Shown here piece after piece: positions 5,977-6,458 of a DNA stretch of 6,458 bases (positions are counted from its first letter, which is position 1; each line of letters begins with the position of its first letter). The DNA is from JARRQB01 sp965368585 (GTDB taxonomy: Bacteria > Pseudomonadota > Gammaproteobacteria > Chromatiales > Chromatiaceae). The position numbers and the translations under genes were made by a program. The DNA lies in contig CBDUNM010000216.1 of assembly GCA_965368585.1 (NCBI GenBank), positions 1 to 6,458 on the forward strand, given 5' to 3'. The notes beneath the pieces were generated by a model. It was not told the DNA's origin. It ran no database searches and worked only from the letters and a program-made list of their open reading frames with translations.

Positions 5977-6172
5977 ATGAAACACAGCGACGAGGTATTA
6001 TCAAAACTGACACCCGAGGTCACGGTGCCCAGCTTCGGCTGGCAGCGGCTGCGCACCGGTATTGTACATATCGGAGTTGGGCGGCTTTCATCGCGCCCAC
6101 CAAGCTGCCTGCATTGACGATCTGCGCCAAGCCGGCGATACGGATTGGGGCGTCTGCGGCTGTAGCTCCTGA
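5977..6172 (+). pseudogene. mtlK: 5' fragment of a mannitol 2-dehydrogenase (long-chain polyol dehydrogenase) gene, frameshifted
   Basis: From ATG 5977 the sequence reads MKHSDEVLSKLTPEVTVPSF, then GWQRLRTGIVHIGVG. Dropping one G from the GGG at 6079-6081 lets the homology continue as GGFHRAHQAACIDDL and then GDTDWGVCG before a TGA at 6170-6172. GIVHIGVGGFHRAHQA is the N-terminal nucleotide-binding signature of the mannitol dehydrogenase family, whose intact members are about 480-500 residues and oxidise mannitol or other polyols to ketoses such as fructose with NAD. Only about 65 codons survive and the homology ends abruptly near 6165, so no enzyme is made. The expected place of this gene is at the end of a polyol ABC operon, which fits the binding protein at 2551. 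Mannitol as substrate is inferred; fructuronate reductase and altronate oxidoreductase share the fold. Confidence 0.82.
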
Positions 6173-6247
6173 AAATCTGATCGGATTGAATTCGTTGGCT
6201 TTTCCCCAACGGCTTCTGAAACAGGAACGGCATGGTGAATTGCTCGA

Positions 6248-6253
6248 TTTATT
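6248..6253. repeat. Left copy of TTTATT flanking the inverted-repeat element
   Basis: TTTATT directly abuts the left end (GAGAAAT) of the imperfect inverted repeat and recurs at 6391-6396 next to its right end (ATTCTC). Neither neighbouring base extends the match. A 6-bp target-site duplication is the natural reading, but AT-rich hexamers can match by chance. Confidence 0.4.
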
Positions 6254-6390
6254 GAGAAATGCGTTAGTAAAGCCTCATGTCGGGTAAAGGTTTAAGTGAC
6301 CGTTTGCTGCAGGGATGTACTCACGGCGTGTCACTGAAAGCTTTACCGGGCATAAGGCACTGGAAACATGAGGCTTTACCAGTGATTCTC
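6254..6390. repeat. 137-bp nested inverted-repeat element, MITE-like
   Basis: The outer core arms are perfect: GTAAAGCCTCATGT (6267-6280) and its reverse complement (6366-6379). An imperfect outward extension ends in GAGAAAT and ATTCTC. Just inside the left outer arm, 6281-6300 pairs with 6330-6349 at 17 of 20 positions (ending AAGTGAC and GTCACT). The loop is 6301-6329, and a 16-nt asymmetric spacer (6350-6365) sits on the right. The motif GTAAAG or its complement occurs twice in each half. The element contains no ORF of note and is flanked by TTTATT direct repeats. Likely alternatives are a MITE or other non-autonomous transposon, a pair of solo IS ends, or a structured RNA. The inverted repeats are certain; the mobile-element reading is inference. 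Confidence 0.6.
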
Positions 6391-6396
6391 TTTATT
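6391..6396. repeat. Right copy of TTTATT flanking the inverted-repeat element
   Basis: This hexamer is identical to 6248-6253 and immediately follows the right end of the inverted repeat. It is the second half of the proposed target-site duplication. Confidence 0.4.
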
Positions 6397-6458
6397 TCTG
6401 TTCGATACGATTGGCGCTGTCGTTAAATCACGTCGCGAATTGATACTTGAGAATCTGG

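Noticed and set aside
6261..6428. Integron attC site, suggested by the large inverted repeat and a GTTAAAT at 6422-6428
   Set aside because: No RYYYAAC partner lies at the left end, GTTAAAT is about 40 bp outside the inverted repeat, and the arms lack the attC bulge layout.

Overview
The window looks like chromosomal DNA of a proteobacterium, most likely alpha- or betaproteobacterial, whose accessory genes are decaying. The evidence is a GcvA-type LysR regulator, a DUF1127 small protein, an integrase-type transposase relic of a kind I associate with Betaproteobacteria, and a SmoE/MtlE-type sugar-alcohol binding protein. At least three of the coding segments are pseudogenes with homopolymer frameshifts or truncations. 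That pattern fits a host-restricted or recently bottlenecked lineage. No species can be named from the sequence alone.

Layout. Positions 1-220 (minus strand) hold the N-terminal DNA-binding part of a LysR-type regulator that runs off the window. An AT-rich divergent spacer of about 270 bp separates it from a DUF1127 protein gene (495-830, plus). The spacer carries two near-identical 16-bp dyad boxes, TGCTGYATTGCARCAA, that look like LysR operators. Positions about 980-2009 hold a transposase relic whose homology passes through four reading-frame segments. It abuts about 110 codons from the 3' end of a glycogen phosphorylase gene (about 2025-2385), which is also frameshifted.

Two long intact genes follow, both with good ribosome binding sites: a periplasmic sorbitol/mannitol ABC-transporter binding protein (2551-3888) and a 586-residue NCS1-type (purine/cytosine permease-like) membrane transporter (4043-5803). 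A doubtful 43-codon ORF lies between them. Next comes the first ~65 codons of a mannitol dehydrogenase gene (5977-6172), frameshifted and then lost. The window ends with a 137-bp imperfect inverted-repeat element (6254-6390) flanked by 6-bp direct repeats TTTATT, which has the form of a MITE or other small non-autonomous mobile element.

How the genes fit together. The binding protein and the mannitol dehydrogenase remnant are the two ends expected of a polyol uptake and oxidation operon (smoEFGK-mtlK type). The ABC permeases and ATPase that should lie between them are absent, and an NCS1-type secondary transporter occupies that place. Either the ABC genes were lost and the operon remodelled, or the binding protein now works with components encoded elsewhere. 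I see no defence system, CRISPR array or RNA gene here. The points most worth following up are the mixed transporter arrangement, the paired LysR boxes and the terminal inverted-repeat element.
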